Assembly (NCBI GenBank): GCA_031396205.1
Contig: JANNKH010000103.1
Span: 62,001-126,000 of the forward strand
DNA: 64,000 nt
Direction: 5' to 3'
Origin: CAISIP01 sp031396205
GTDB lineage: Bacteria > Pseudomonadota > Gammaproteobacteria > Burkholderiales > Burkholderiaceae_C
A program made the translations under genes and the position numbers. The notes under the pieces are model-generated. The model was given only the letters and a program-made list of their open reading frames with translations, ran no database searches and had not been told where the DNA came from. Below are positions 53,211-60,348 of this stretch, in pieces; positions within the stretch are counted from its first letter, which is position 1, and each line of letters starts with the position of its first letter.

Positions 53211-53795
53211 ATGGACACCGTCGACTTCATCGAGATGAAACAGGGTACGAAGGCGGAATACGAATTCCTGCATACGCAGGAGAGCCGGTACATCCGCGCC
53301 TTGCCCGACCGGCTGCTGGCCGCGCTGCAACGGCTGGATGGCTCGCTGGAAGGCTACAAGGTCAGCCGCCTGACCCATTCACTGCAGGCCGCGTCCCGCG
53401 CCGAGGCCGATGGCGAAGACATCGAGATCATCGTCGCGGCGCTGGTGCACGACCTTGGCGACGAACTGGCGCCGGAGAACCACTCGCAGCTGGCAGCGGC
53501 CATCGTGCGACCGTACGTGCGCGCCGAGGTGACCTGGATCATCGAGATGCACGGCCTGTTCCAGATGCAGTATTACGCCCAGCACTATGGGCGCGACCCG
53601 AATGGCCACCTGGCCTTGCGCAACCATCCCTGGTACCACGCCTGCATGCGGTTTTGCGAGCGATTCGACCAATCGGCGTTCGACCCGGACTATCCGACCC
53701 GGCCACTGTCGCATTTCGAGCCCATGCTGCGCAAGGTGTTTGGCCGCGTGCCGTTCGATTCGGGTGTGCTCAAGGAGCCGACGCGCCTGGAGTGA
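53211..53795 (+). CDS. tmpB: HD-domain mixed-valent diiron oxygenase (TmpB/PhnZ-like candidate)
   Basis: A 194-residue HD-domain protein. The six expected metal ligands can all be placed: His56 (THSLQAASRA), His80/Asp81 (LVHDLGDELAP), His91 (ENHSQ), His114 (EMHGLFQ) and Asp153 (ERFDQSAFDPDYP). The His56 to His80 spacing of 24 equals that of PhnZ. GDELAPENHSQLAAAIVRPY and the FDPDYP end are shared with TmpB-type proteins. TmpB splits the hydroxylated phosphonate made by TmpA, giving glycine betaine and phosphate. The assignment rests on motif and operon pairing. An oxygenase for another alpha-hydroxyphosphonate is possible. Confidence 0.72.
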   Translation: MDTVDFIEMKQGTKAEYEFLHTQESRYIRALPDRLLAALQRLDGSLEGYKVSRLTHSLQAASRAEADGEDIEIIVAALVHDLGDELAPENHSQLAAAIVRPYVRAEVTWIIEMHGLFQMQYYAQHYGRDPNGHLALRNHPWYHACMRFCERFDQSAFDPDYPTRPLSHFEPMLRKVFGRVPFDSGVLKEPTRLE

Positions 53796-53863
53796 CCTGG
53801 CGCGCAGCGGCCCTGGGGAGGGATCCGCTGCGCGGGTTGGTAGCCACCGGTGCCCAGGCTGCT

Positions 53864-54778
53864 TCAGCCGGGCATCGACAGGCCTTCGCCGCGCAAGTTC
53901 TCGCCGAGGAAATCGAGCAACAGGCGCACCGCGGGCACCAGGCCGCGACGTGACGGGAAAACGGCATGAACAATGCCCCGCGGAGGCGCCCAATCAGGCA
54001 GAACGTGCACCAGCGTTCCGCGCTTGATCTCGTCGTGGCACAGGTAGTCCGGCATCCAGCCGATACCGACGCCCTGCAACACGGCCAGCTTGAGCGTCAA
54101 CAGGTCGTCTGCGACCAGACGCGGCGTGTGCTGAACGGCAACCTGCGCACCCGAAGGACCCATCAGCTGCCATGTGGTGCGCCCGTTGGCCGACGCCATG
54201 GCCACCGTGTCAAAGTGCTGCAATGCCAGCGGCTGCTCGGGCCGGCCCTGGCGCTCCAGCTGCGACGGGCTGGCCACCAGCAGGGCCGTGCTTTCGCCAA
54301 AACTCTTGAGCACCATCGAACCACTGTCGTCGAGCGAACTGCGCACACGCAGCGCGACATCGAAGCCTTCCTCGACCATGTCGACGGCGCGGTTGCTCAC
54401 CTGCATGTCGATGCTGACCTGCGGGTAGCGCGCCAGAAATCGGGGCAAGAGCAGACCGATACTGGACTGCGCCAGCGTGATCGGGCACGCGACCCGGATC
54501 GTGCCACGGGGTTCGGTATGGGATTGGGCCACCGCCTGTTCGGCGGCCAGGGCTTCTTCGCGCATCGCCACGCAATGGCGGTGGAACATCTCGCCCACCG
54601 CCGTGAGCGACAGCTTGCGTGTCGTGCGTTGCAGCAAACGCGCGCCGAGTCGGGCTTCGAGTTCGGCGACTCGGCGCGACAGGCGCGACTTGGGCAGGCC
54701 CAGACTGCGCCCGGCGGCGGCGAATCCACCCTTGTCGACCACCTCGGCGAAATACCACATGTCGTTCAGATCGCGCAT
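53864..54778 (-). CDS. LysR family transcriptional regulator
   Basis: A 304-residue LysR regulator. The winged helix (about 3-62) has MWYFAEVVDKGGFAAAGRSL and LPKSRLSRRVAELEARLGAR. The effector domain (about 90-295) follows, with GTIRVACPITLAQSSIGLLL. This CrgA-like type often controls a divergent quinone or azo reductase gene. Here the azoreductase starts 158 bases away in the other direction, with an inverted repeat between them. Confidence 0.92.
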   Translation of the reverse strand: MRDLNDMWYFAEVVDKGGFAAAGRSLGLPKSRLSRRVAELEARLGARLLQRTTRKLSLTAVGEMFHRHCVAMREEALAAEQAVAQSHTEPRGTIRVACPITLAQSSIGLLLPRFLARYPQVSIDMQVSNRAVDMVEEGFDVALRVRSSLDDSGSMVLKSFGESTALLVASPSQLERQGRPEQPLALQHFDTVAMASANGRTTWQLMGPSGAQVAVQHTPRLVADDLLTLKLAVLQGVGIGWMPDYLCHDEIKRGTLVHVLPDWAPPRGIVHAVFPSRRGLVPAVRLLLDFLGENLRGEGLSMPG

Positions 54779-54792
54779 ATTGGTCTCCGATT

Positions 54793-54808
54793 GTCCTGCT
54801 GGTAGGAC
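54793..54808. promoter_or_regulatory. Inverted repeat in the lysR-azoR intergenic region
   Basis: GTCCT-N6-AGGAC begins 15 bases before the LysR start. It is suited to binding by the LysR protein itself for autoregulation and control of azoR. An AT-rich stretch at 54830-54870 (with ACAATATAAC) is a likely azoR promoter. Confidence 0.45.
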
Positions 54809-54936
54809 GATGAATCGCCATTTTGGCTACTTATCAATGATTAATCGCGTCCACACAATATAACTACCGGACGATGCGAGGCTTAACCCGTTGATTGCAC
54901 GCCGCTCTCCAGAACCGCAAACCATAGACAGGAAAC

Positions 54937-55596
54937 ATGACCATGCGACTACTTCATATCGATTCCAGCATTCTGGGCACCCAATCGGCCTCGCGCGAAC
55001 TCACTCGGGCGATCTCGCAGCAGTGGATCGACGCAGATCCAGACACAGTGGTCGACTACCTGGACCTGGCGGTGAGCACGCCCAGCCATCTGTCGAGCGA
55101 ATCGCTCGGATTCCGTCAGCCATCCAAACCGGCTGGCGAACTCAGCGCGGTGCAACGGCGCGAAAACGCGGTCTCCGAGGCGCTGGTCAGCCAATTCCTG
55201 GCGGCTGACGTGATCGTTGTCGGGGCGCCGCTGTACAACTTCTCGATCCCCAGCCAGCTCAAGGCATGGATCGACCGGATCGCGCAGGTCGGCCGCACAT
55301 TCACCTACACCGACAAGGGACCCAAGGGTCTGGCCATTGGCAAGACCGTCATCGTGGCGTCGACCCGCGGCGGTGTGTATTCGACCACCGACGGCGGCCG
55401 TGCGATGGAACACCAGGAGAGTTATCTGCAGACCGTGTTCGGTTTCCTGGGCATCACCGACGTGCGTTTCGTGCGTGCCGAAGGGCTGGCGATGGGCGAG
55501 GCGCCCAAGGCCGATGCATTGGCGTTGGCTGGCGCTGAGATCAAGGCGCTGGACACCGTGTCGGCGAATCAGTCCGAACTGGTGCAGGCGGCCTGA
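54937..55596 (+). CDS. azoR: FMN-dependent NADH-azoreductase AzoR
   Basis: A 219-residue flavodoxin-like reductase. RLLHIDSSILGTQSASREL is the FMN phosphate-binding loop, VVGAPLYNFSIPSQLKAWID contains the conserved PMYNF-like segment, and ASTRGGVYS is the third FMN loop. AzoR enzymes carry out two-electron reduction of azo dyes and, more likely in nature, quinones, protecting against thiol stress. It is divergent from the LysR gene. Confidence 0.93.
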   Translation: MTMRLLHIDSSILGTQSASRELTRAISQQWIDADPDTVVDYLDLAVSTPSHLSSESLGFRQPSKPAGELSAVQRRENAVSEALVSQFLAADVIVVGAPLYNFSIPSQLKAWIDRIAQVGRTFTYTDKGPKGLAIGKTVIVASTRGGVYSTTDGGRAMEHQESYLQTVFGFLGITDVRFVRAEGLAMGEAPKADALALAGAEIKALDTVSANQSELVQAA

Positions 55597-55681
55597 GTCG
55601 GTCGACGCGGCTGGAACCGCCGCAGCAGGGGACAGGCGCAAGACGCCGGCGACCGGCGCTGCGATGTGCCATGGACCGACC

Positions 55682-55715
55682 GCAATACCGCGCAGCCAGG
55701 TCTGCGCGGTATTGC
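55682..55715. repeat. Perfect 14-bp inverted repeat between azoR and the thioredoxin-like gene
   Basis: GCAATACCGCGCAG and CTGCGCGGTATTGC flank a six-base loop (CCAGGT), a perfect 14-bp stem. No T-run follows. It is 86 bases after the azoR stop and 54 bases before the next start, so it may end the azoR transcript or act as an operator. Confidence 0.6.
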
Positions 55716-55769
55716 CTGCTAGCATCGCGGGCGTCATGAACCGCGACGGCCCTTTAACGCCAACCAGCC

Positions 55770-56114
55770 ATGGCTGACCCGGATCTGCTGGTGGTTTGCC
55801 TGTGCGCGCAGTGGTGCGGCGTGTGCCGTGACTACGGCGCCATCTTCCAGCGGGTTGCGGCGCAGTTCCCGTTGGCCCGCTTCGTCTGGATGGACATCGA
55901 GGATCAGGCCGATCTGGTCGATGCGATCGACGTCGAGACCTTTCCGACGGTATTGATCGCCGCAGGCCATCGGCCAGTCTTCTTCGGTTCCCTGGCGCCG
56001 CAGGCCGGGACACTGGAGCGCATCGTGCGCGACCGCGCCGCGCAGGCCGACACACTGCCGGAGTCGAGCGTCGCGCTGCAGCAGTTGGTGCGGCAATTGC
56101 GCGACCGGCCCTGA
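55770..56114 (+). CDS. Thioredoxin-like protein
   Basis: A 114-residue thioredoxin-fold protein with the active-site WCGVCRDY (CxxC with Val in the middle, a variant of WCGPC) and the conserved cis-proline in VETFPTVLIAAG. No signal peptide is seen, so it is cytoplasmic. It could reduce disulfides or act in a specific repair. The C-terminal tail of about 30 residues beyond the fold is helical. Confidence 0.82.
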   Translation: MADPDLLVVCLCAQWCGVCRDYGAIFQRVAAQFPLARFVWMDIEDQADLVDAIDVETFPTVLIAAGHRPVFFGSLAPQAGTLERIVRDRAAQADTLPESSVALQQLVRQLRDRP

Positions 56115-56275
56115 ATGCCGCGTTGACCGCGACAACGCTGTCGGCCCATCGCATGCCGGACGATTGCGGCGTCGACGTCTGCCCAGGCGGGGCTTACAAC
56201 TTTACAATCCCCGGCGTTGGCCAGAGGATCGGCTCGCCTACAGTACACCATTCGCCAACCGGGAGGTGGCTTTGC

Positions 56276-57673
56276 ATGACAACAAGAATTTTCGTCCGCA
56301 CGCACGTGGCGTCGTCGCAATGGGCTTCAACGACCGATCGCGGGTGGGGCCGCGCATCAGGTCGATTGCGGCGCGCTGTGTCCGTTGTCGCGCTGATGAT
56401 GGCGGGCGCGTCGTGGGCGCAATCCGGGGTGGAGCCGAACATCGTCGAGATCCAGTGGGGCGATACCTTGTCGGGCATCGCTGCGCGCTATACCGGCGAC
56501 CTGCGGACCTGGCGCAAACTGTACGATGCGCAAAAATCCGGTATCCCCGACCCAAACAAGGTCCAGACCGGATGGCGGCTGGAACTGGTCACCGAGGCCT
56601 CGGGTGGCCGCTATCTGCGATTGATGGGCCAAGGCGAAAAGGCCAGTGCCAGCACCCTGGCGATGCCGGCGGCCACGGCTCCGATTGCCTCCAAACCGGC
56701 GCCGGAACCGGCGCCCGCCAAGGCGGCTGTTGCCAAGGCTGAGCCTGTCGTCCCTGCGGCGGCACCCGCCGCGTCGCCTGAGAAGAAACCAGTCGCGGCG
56801 TCCACTGCATTGGCTGCCACGGCACCGCGGCCCCCCCCAGCGCCGGCAAACGCACCGGTTGCGACGCCCGTTGCCGCCGTAGCGGTGGCGCCCGCTACGG
56901 ATGAGCCCCTGACCATTGGCGTATTGCCCAATATCGCGGCCATGGACCTGCTAGCGCAATACGACCACCTCAAGCGATACCTGGAACGTATGGGTTCGAG
57001 CAAGGTGCGCATCGTCGTGCCGGCGGGCTTCAAGCCGTTTTTCGACAGTACGATGCGTGGCGACTACGACGTGGCAGTGGCCGCGCCGCATTTTGCACGG
57101 GTGGCCCAGCTCGAACGCGGCATGATCCCCATCGCCATGTATGAGCCGCGCATCAACGCGCTGCTGATCGCGCCATCCGACGGCAGCGTCAACTCGGCGC
57201 GCGACCTCGCCGGCAAGTCGGTGGCGTTTGCCAACCCGACTTCATTGGTTGCGATGTACGGCGTGCAGTGGCTGTCGCAGCAAAAGCTCGAGGCGGGCAA
57301 GGATTACCAGGTCAAGCCGGGTCGCACCGACATGGGCGTAGGGCGTTTGATGCTCTCGGGCGAGTCCGCCGCCGCGATCATGAGCAATGGCGAGATGCGG
57401 ACTTTGCCGGCCGACGAATCGGCGCGCATGAAGGTGGTGGAGGTGTTCGCGCGCATTCCCAACTTCATCCTGCTGGCCCACCCCCGTTTGTCCAAGGAGC
57501 GCATTGCGCAACTGCGCAACCAGTTCCAGGGTTTCCTGGCCTCACCGGAAGAAGGCGCAGCCTTTGGCAAGGCGACCGGATTCACCGGCATCGTGGGTGT
57601 GGACGAATCGGTGCTCAAGGAACTGGACCCGTATGTTGCGCAGACCCGCAAGGCGATGGGGATGGGCAACTAA
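56276..57673 (+). CDS. LysM domain plus PhnD-like phosphate/phosphonate-binding domain protein
   Basis: A 465-residue exported protein from ATG 56276 behind GGGAGG. A membrane or signal segment (about 33-49, ending GASWAQS) is followed by a LysM peptidoglycan-binding domain (about 57-104, IQWGDTLSGIAARYTGDLRT), an Ala/Pro-rich linker (about 120-208) and a type 2 periplasmic-binding domain of the PhnD/phosphonate class (about 209-455, DEPLTIGVLPNIAAMDLLAQ; YDVAVAAPHFARVAQLERGM; KSVAFANPTSLVAMYGVQWL). No phosphonate ABC genes adjoin. The receptor would be held at the cell wall. A sensing role with the membrane protein encoded two bases after its stop is more likely than uptake. Confidence 0.8.
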   Translation: MTTRIFVRTHVASSQWASTTDRGWGRASGRLRRAVSVVALMMAGASWAQSGVEPNIVEIQWGDTLSGIAARYTGDLRTWRKLYDAQKSGIPDPNKVQTGWRLELVTEASGGRYLRLMGQGEKASASTLAMPAATAPIASKPAPEPAPAKAAVAKAEPVVPAAAPAASPEKKPVAASTALAATAPRPPPAPANAPVATPVAAVAVAPATDEPLTIGVLPNIAAMDLLAQYDHLKRYLERMGSSKVRIVVPAGFKPFFDSTMRGDYDVAVAAPHFARVAQLERGMIPIAMYEPRINALLIAPSDGSVNSARDLAGKSVAFANPTSLVAMYGVQWLSQQKLEAGKDYQVKPGRTDMGVGRLMLSGESAAAIMSNGEMRTLPADESARMKVVEVFARIPNFILLAHPRLSKERIAQLRNQFQGFLASPEEGAAFGKATGFTGIVGVDESVLKELDPYVAQTRKAMGMGN

Positions 57674-57674
57674 C

Positions 57675-58763
57675 ATGAATGCGATAGCGAGGGACCCGTC
57701 GGCTGCGGTTGCCGCCACGGCCCATTTCCCGAGCACTTCGCCGGGCGCTCTGGCACCTGCTGCGGCGTTGATCGCCCCGGCTCTGCTGGACGACGCGGCG
57801 CGCATGTTCGATCAGTTGGGGCTCAAGGCCTTCCGAGCTGCGGTGGTAGACCTGGACTCGCTGGGGTTCCACCGCGTTTGGAGCATGTCCGACAGCGGCG
57901 CGACTGGTGAGCATGCACCGCAGATGCCCCTGAATAGCCAGTTTCCGGGCGCGACCGCCACGTTGATGCAGTTGGCCGATGCGCCGGCCAACACCACCGT
58001 GGTGCAGCGCCTGAGTCCGCGTCACTGGTCATTCGCCTGGCGCCTGGATGCCGAACGCGCTGTGGTGGCGGAGGCGCGCTACCAGGACGCGCGCGCCATG
58101 ATGTGTGACATCGATACCGCGCTGGTGCGCCTGGTCTGCGATACCGGTATTCACGCCGGACTCTCACCCCAGGACGACGCGGACGATGACGAGGAATCGC
58201 TGGTCTGGCCGCCGTCGCGGGAGCGCCGCCAGCGTCGCCGGGGTATGCGCCAGTCCCGACTGGGCGCGATGGTGTTTGCGGCGGTGAGTGCCCTGCTGGC
58301 GTTGTGGATCGCCTTTTTTGCCTTGCCCGATATGTCGGGCCAGTCGGCGCGCCAGCAGGTACTGGCCGAGAAGACGATGGCGCACATGTTGTCGGTCGCC
58401 ATGGCCACCGGCGACTATGGTGAGGTACAGAGCGCGTTGTCCACTTTCGAGTCGATCGGCTATTTCAAGAGCGCGGCGGTCACCAATCCCAAGCAGCGCG
58501 TGGTGTCACTGGCCAACGCCGAACCGGGTTGGCGCATCGGCGATGCGACACCGGCCGCAGCCGCGATGCAGGCCCGTTCGCTGGAACTGGCCATGGGCAG
58601 TGAGCAATACGGCAAATTGTGGTTGATCAGTGCTAGTTCCGGTGGCGGCGGGCAGCGCCTGATCTGGACCCGCGTGGCGGCACTGGCCGCTTTCATGGCG
58701 GCTGCGTTGGCCGTTGTTCTGCTGCTGTGGCACCGCAGACGGTCCCGGCGCAGTGGCGACTGA
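57675..58763 (+). CDS. Two-helix membrane protein with periplasmic domain (function unknown)
   Basis: A 362-residue protein two bases after the LysM/PhnD-like gene. The first 190 residues are soluble and end in an acidic (DDADDDEE) and then basic (SRERRQRRRGMRQSR) patch. Helix 1 is about 196-216 and helix 2 about 332-352. The 115 residues between them would lie in the periplasm and resemble single-Cache-type sensor modules (YGEVQSALSTFESIGYFKSA and GEP-like turns), as in sensor proteins. No kinase or methyl-accepting output is attached; the cytoplasmic N-terminus may signal instead. I do not recognise the family. Confidence 0.65.
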   Translation: MNAIARDPSAAVAATAHFPSTSPGALAPAAALIAPALLDDAARMFDQLGLKAFRAAVVDLDSLGFHRVWSMSDSGATGEHAPQMPLNSQFPGATATLMQLADAPANTTVVQRLSPRHWSFAWRLDAERAVVAEARYQDARAMMCDIDTALVRLVCDTGIHAGLSPQDDADDDEESLVWPPSRERRQRRRGMRQSRLGAMVFAAVSALLALWIAFFALPDMSGQSARQQVLAEKTMAHMLSVAMATGDYGEVQSALSTFESIGYFKSAAVTNPKQRVVSLANAEPGWRIGDATPAAAAMQARSLELAMGSEQYGKLWLISASSGGGGQRLIWTRVAALAAFMAAALAVVLLLWHRRRSRRSGD

Positions 58764-58857
58764 GTCGCCGGTTCGGTCGGCGCACAGGCAATTCCTGCTC
58801 GGTGGGCCGAACAAGGACTGATTGTGGGGCCGACGACCCACCCAGAAAGCACCATCC

Positions 58858-59448
58858 ATGATCGCCGCAAAGTCACCAATCCAGCGCGCGCCTTCCCGGG
58901 CCACCCTTCATCTGCGGCCGAAAGCGCTTGTCGCACCGGCATGCCGGCGCATGCTGGTGCTACTGACTGCGGCGCTGCTGGCCGCTTGCGCGCAGCAGCC
59001 CGTGCTGGAGGGCCGCAGCGCTACCAGCTTGCCTTTGCTGCAGGGCTGGTACGAAGGCCAGACCGTGTTTTATGTCACCACCGACGTGTCCGATGCCGAA
59101 GTGGCGCGTGAAAAGAACGCCAATTTCGCGCCGCGACTGGCGCTGGCATTGCCGGCGGTCGGCGCCAGCCCGATCGCCGGCAGATCCTCCGTCGACAAGG
59201 TGTATGCGGTCACCAATTACAACCAGGCCAGCGTGTTCGCATCGGCACCGCGGCCGCTTGGACCCCTGAACAGGGAAGCGGCCTACAGTCCGCTGTGGCA
59301 GATGGTCACGGTGACCTGGGCCAGCGGCATCCCCGGGCGTACCTTGAAGTCTGAAGAAGAGGTGCTGGACGCGGAGCAAAAAGGCCAGGTCGCATTGCAG
59401 ACCACCCGCGTGGTGCTGAACTGCCCGATCATCCGCCCGCCCGGCTGA
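58858..59448 (+). CDS. Lipoprotein, DUF7482-like
   Basis: A 196-residue predicted lipoprotein from ATG 58858. The hydrophobic segment LVLLTAALLAACAQQ holds the lipobox LAAC. The domain has LLQGWYEGQTVFYVTTDVSD, then VDKVYAVTNYNQASVFASAP and LWQMVTVTWASGIPGRTLKS, which match a family of uncharacterised exported proteins. The fold looks mainly beta. It follows the two-gene sensor-like unit by 94 bases. Confidence 0.75.
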   Translation: MIAAKSPIQRAPSRATLHLRPKALVAPACRRMLVLLTAALLAACAQQPVLEGRSATSLPLLQGWYEGQTVFYVTTDVSDAEVAREKNANFAPRLALALPAVGASPIAGRSSVDKVYAVTNYNQASVFASAPRPLGPLNREAAYSPLWQMVTVTWASGIPGRTLKSEEEVLDAEQKGQVALQTTRVVLNCPIIRPPG

Positions 59449-59474
59449 GCGTCTCGATTGCGGTGCCCGGATCG

Positions 59475-59903
59475 CTACAGCAGGACGAGATGCGCTTGCT
59501 GCGCGCCGGTCACGGCGCTCAACGGAATGCGCAGGTCGAAGGTCACCAGCCTGCCGCCGTGCCGCACCGCCAGCCCAAGTAGATACAGGTCGGTGATCTG
59601 GCGCGAACCATGGATGAGCGGGTGGCGAAACTGCGATGTGTCGAGCATGCTGATGTCATCTGGCCAGAACGCGTGATGCTGCCCGCTCGTGGAGTCGTGC
59701 AGCATGTTCACCAGCAGGGATAGCGGCTGCGCATGCGGGTAACCAGGCTGGCTCATGATGCGAAGGCAGCCGTTCTGCGTCAAAGGGCAAGATGCCCAGC
59801 CCAGTTCCATGTTGGTGAGCAACCATTGCACCGCCACGCCGTGGTGCACATGGTCCTGGTCATGCAAGGCGATCAGCACATTGACGTCGAGCAGCGAACG
59901 CAT
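59475..59903 (-). CDS. vapC: VapC-type PIN domain toxin
   Basis: A 142-residue PIN-domain ribonuclease. The N-terminal Asp (MRSLLDVNVLIALHDQDHVH) and the later acidic residues (TDLYLLGLAVRHGGRLVTFD) are those that bind Mg2+ in PIN nucleases. It belongs to the subgroup with a Gly-rich ending near SAVTGAQQAHLVLL. The start ATG 59903 overlaps the antitoxin stop by one base, as usual for toxin-antitoxin pairs. VapC toxins cleave tRNA or rRNA when the antitoxin is lost. Confidence 0.85.
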   Translation of the reverse strand: MRSLLDVNVLIALHDQDHVHHGVAVQWLLTNMELGWASCPLTQNGCLRIMSQPGYPHAQPLSLLVNMLHDSTSGQHHAFWPDDISMLDTSQFRHPLIHGSRQITDLYLLGLAVRHGGRLVTFDLRIPLSAVTGAQQAHLVLL

Positions 59904-60181
59904 CAAATTCCTTCGGCGTCGCGCAGGCGGTCAATCAGTTCATTGCTGATGATGTCCCCGCGCGATGCAACGGGCTTGATGCCGTAACGCGCCAATTGCT
60001 CCTCAACCCGCGGCGCATTGCCAGCCGGCGTGCGCGGCGCCTGGGTGAGCCTGGCTTGCGGGTTCCTGAACGCCTGCCGCGCCAACTCGCTGATGATGTG
60101 ACCGATCGATTTCTTTTCGCGCTGGGCAATTTCCCTGGCGGCGAAAAGCACGTCGTCGGCTATGTCAAGCGTGGTACGCAC
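59903..60181 (-). CDS. vapB: VapB-type antitoxin, ribbon-helix-helix
   Basis: A 92-residue antitoxin from GTG 60181, preceded by AAGGAG. RTTLDIADDVLFAAREIAQR is the ribbon-helix-helix DNA-binding N-terminus, followed by a basic linker (ARLTQAPRTP) and the toxin-binding C-terminal part (ISNELIDRLRDAEGI). It should repress its own promoter with VapC. The region before it (60182-60348, on the plus side of a convergent boundary) shows no gene. Confidence 0.85.
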   Translation of the reverse strand: MRTTLDIADDVLFAAREIAQREKKSIGHIISELARQAFRNPQARLTQAPRTPAGNAPRVEEQLARYGIKPVASRGDIISNELIDRLRDAEGI

Positions 60182-60348
60182 GGTCAACTCCTTGTCTGAT
60201 GTTTGATGCTTGATGCTAGCACATCGCGCATCCATGATCCGCCGGCGATGGAGGATGGGTGCATTGCCGGCACAGGGGTCCATGGCTCGTGCCACTGCGC
60301 CAGCCCACCACCGGCGCGGCAGTATCTTGCCGGGTCGGCCAGCATGCG

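Noticed and set aside
51866..53795. PhnY*/PhnZ pair for 2-aminoethylphosphonate
   Set aside because: The first enzyme has the GBBH-type N-terminal domain, which PhnY* lacks, and the HD partner has the short gap between HD and the third histidine seen in TmpB-type proteins. Kept as the main alternative.
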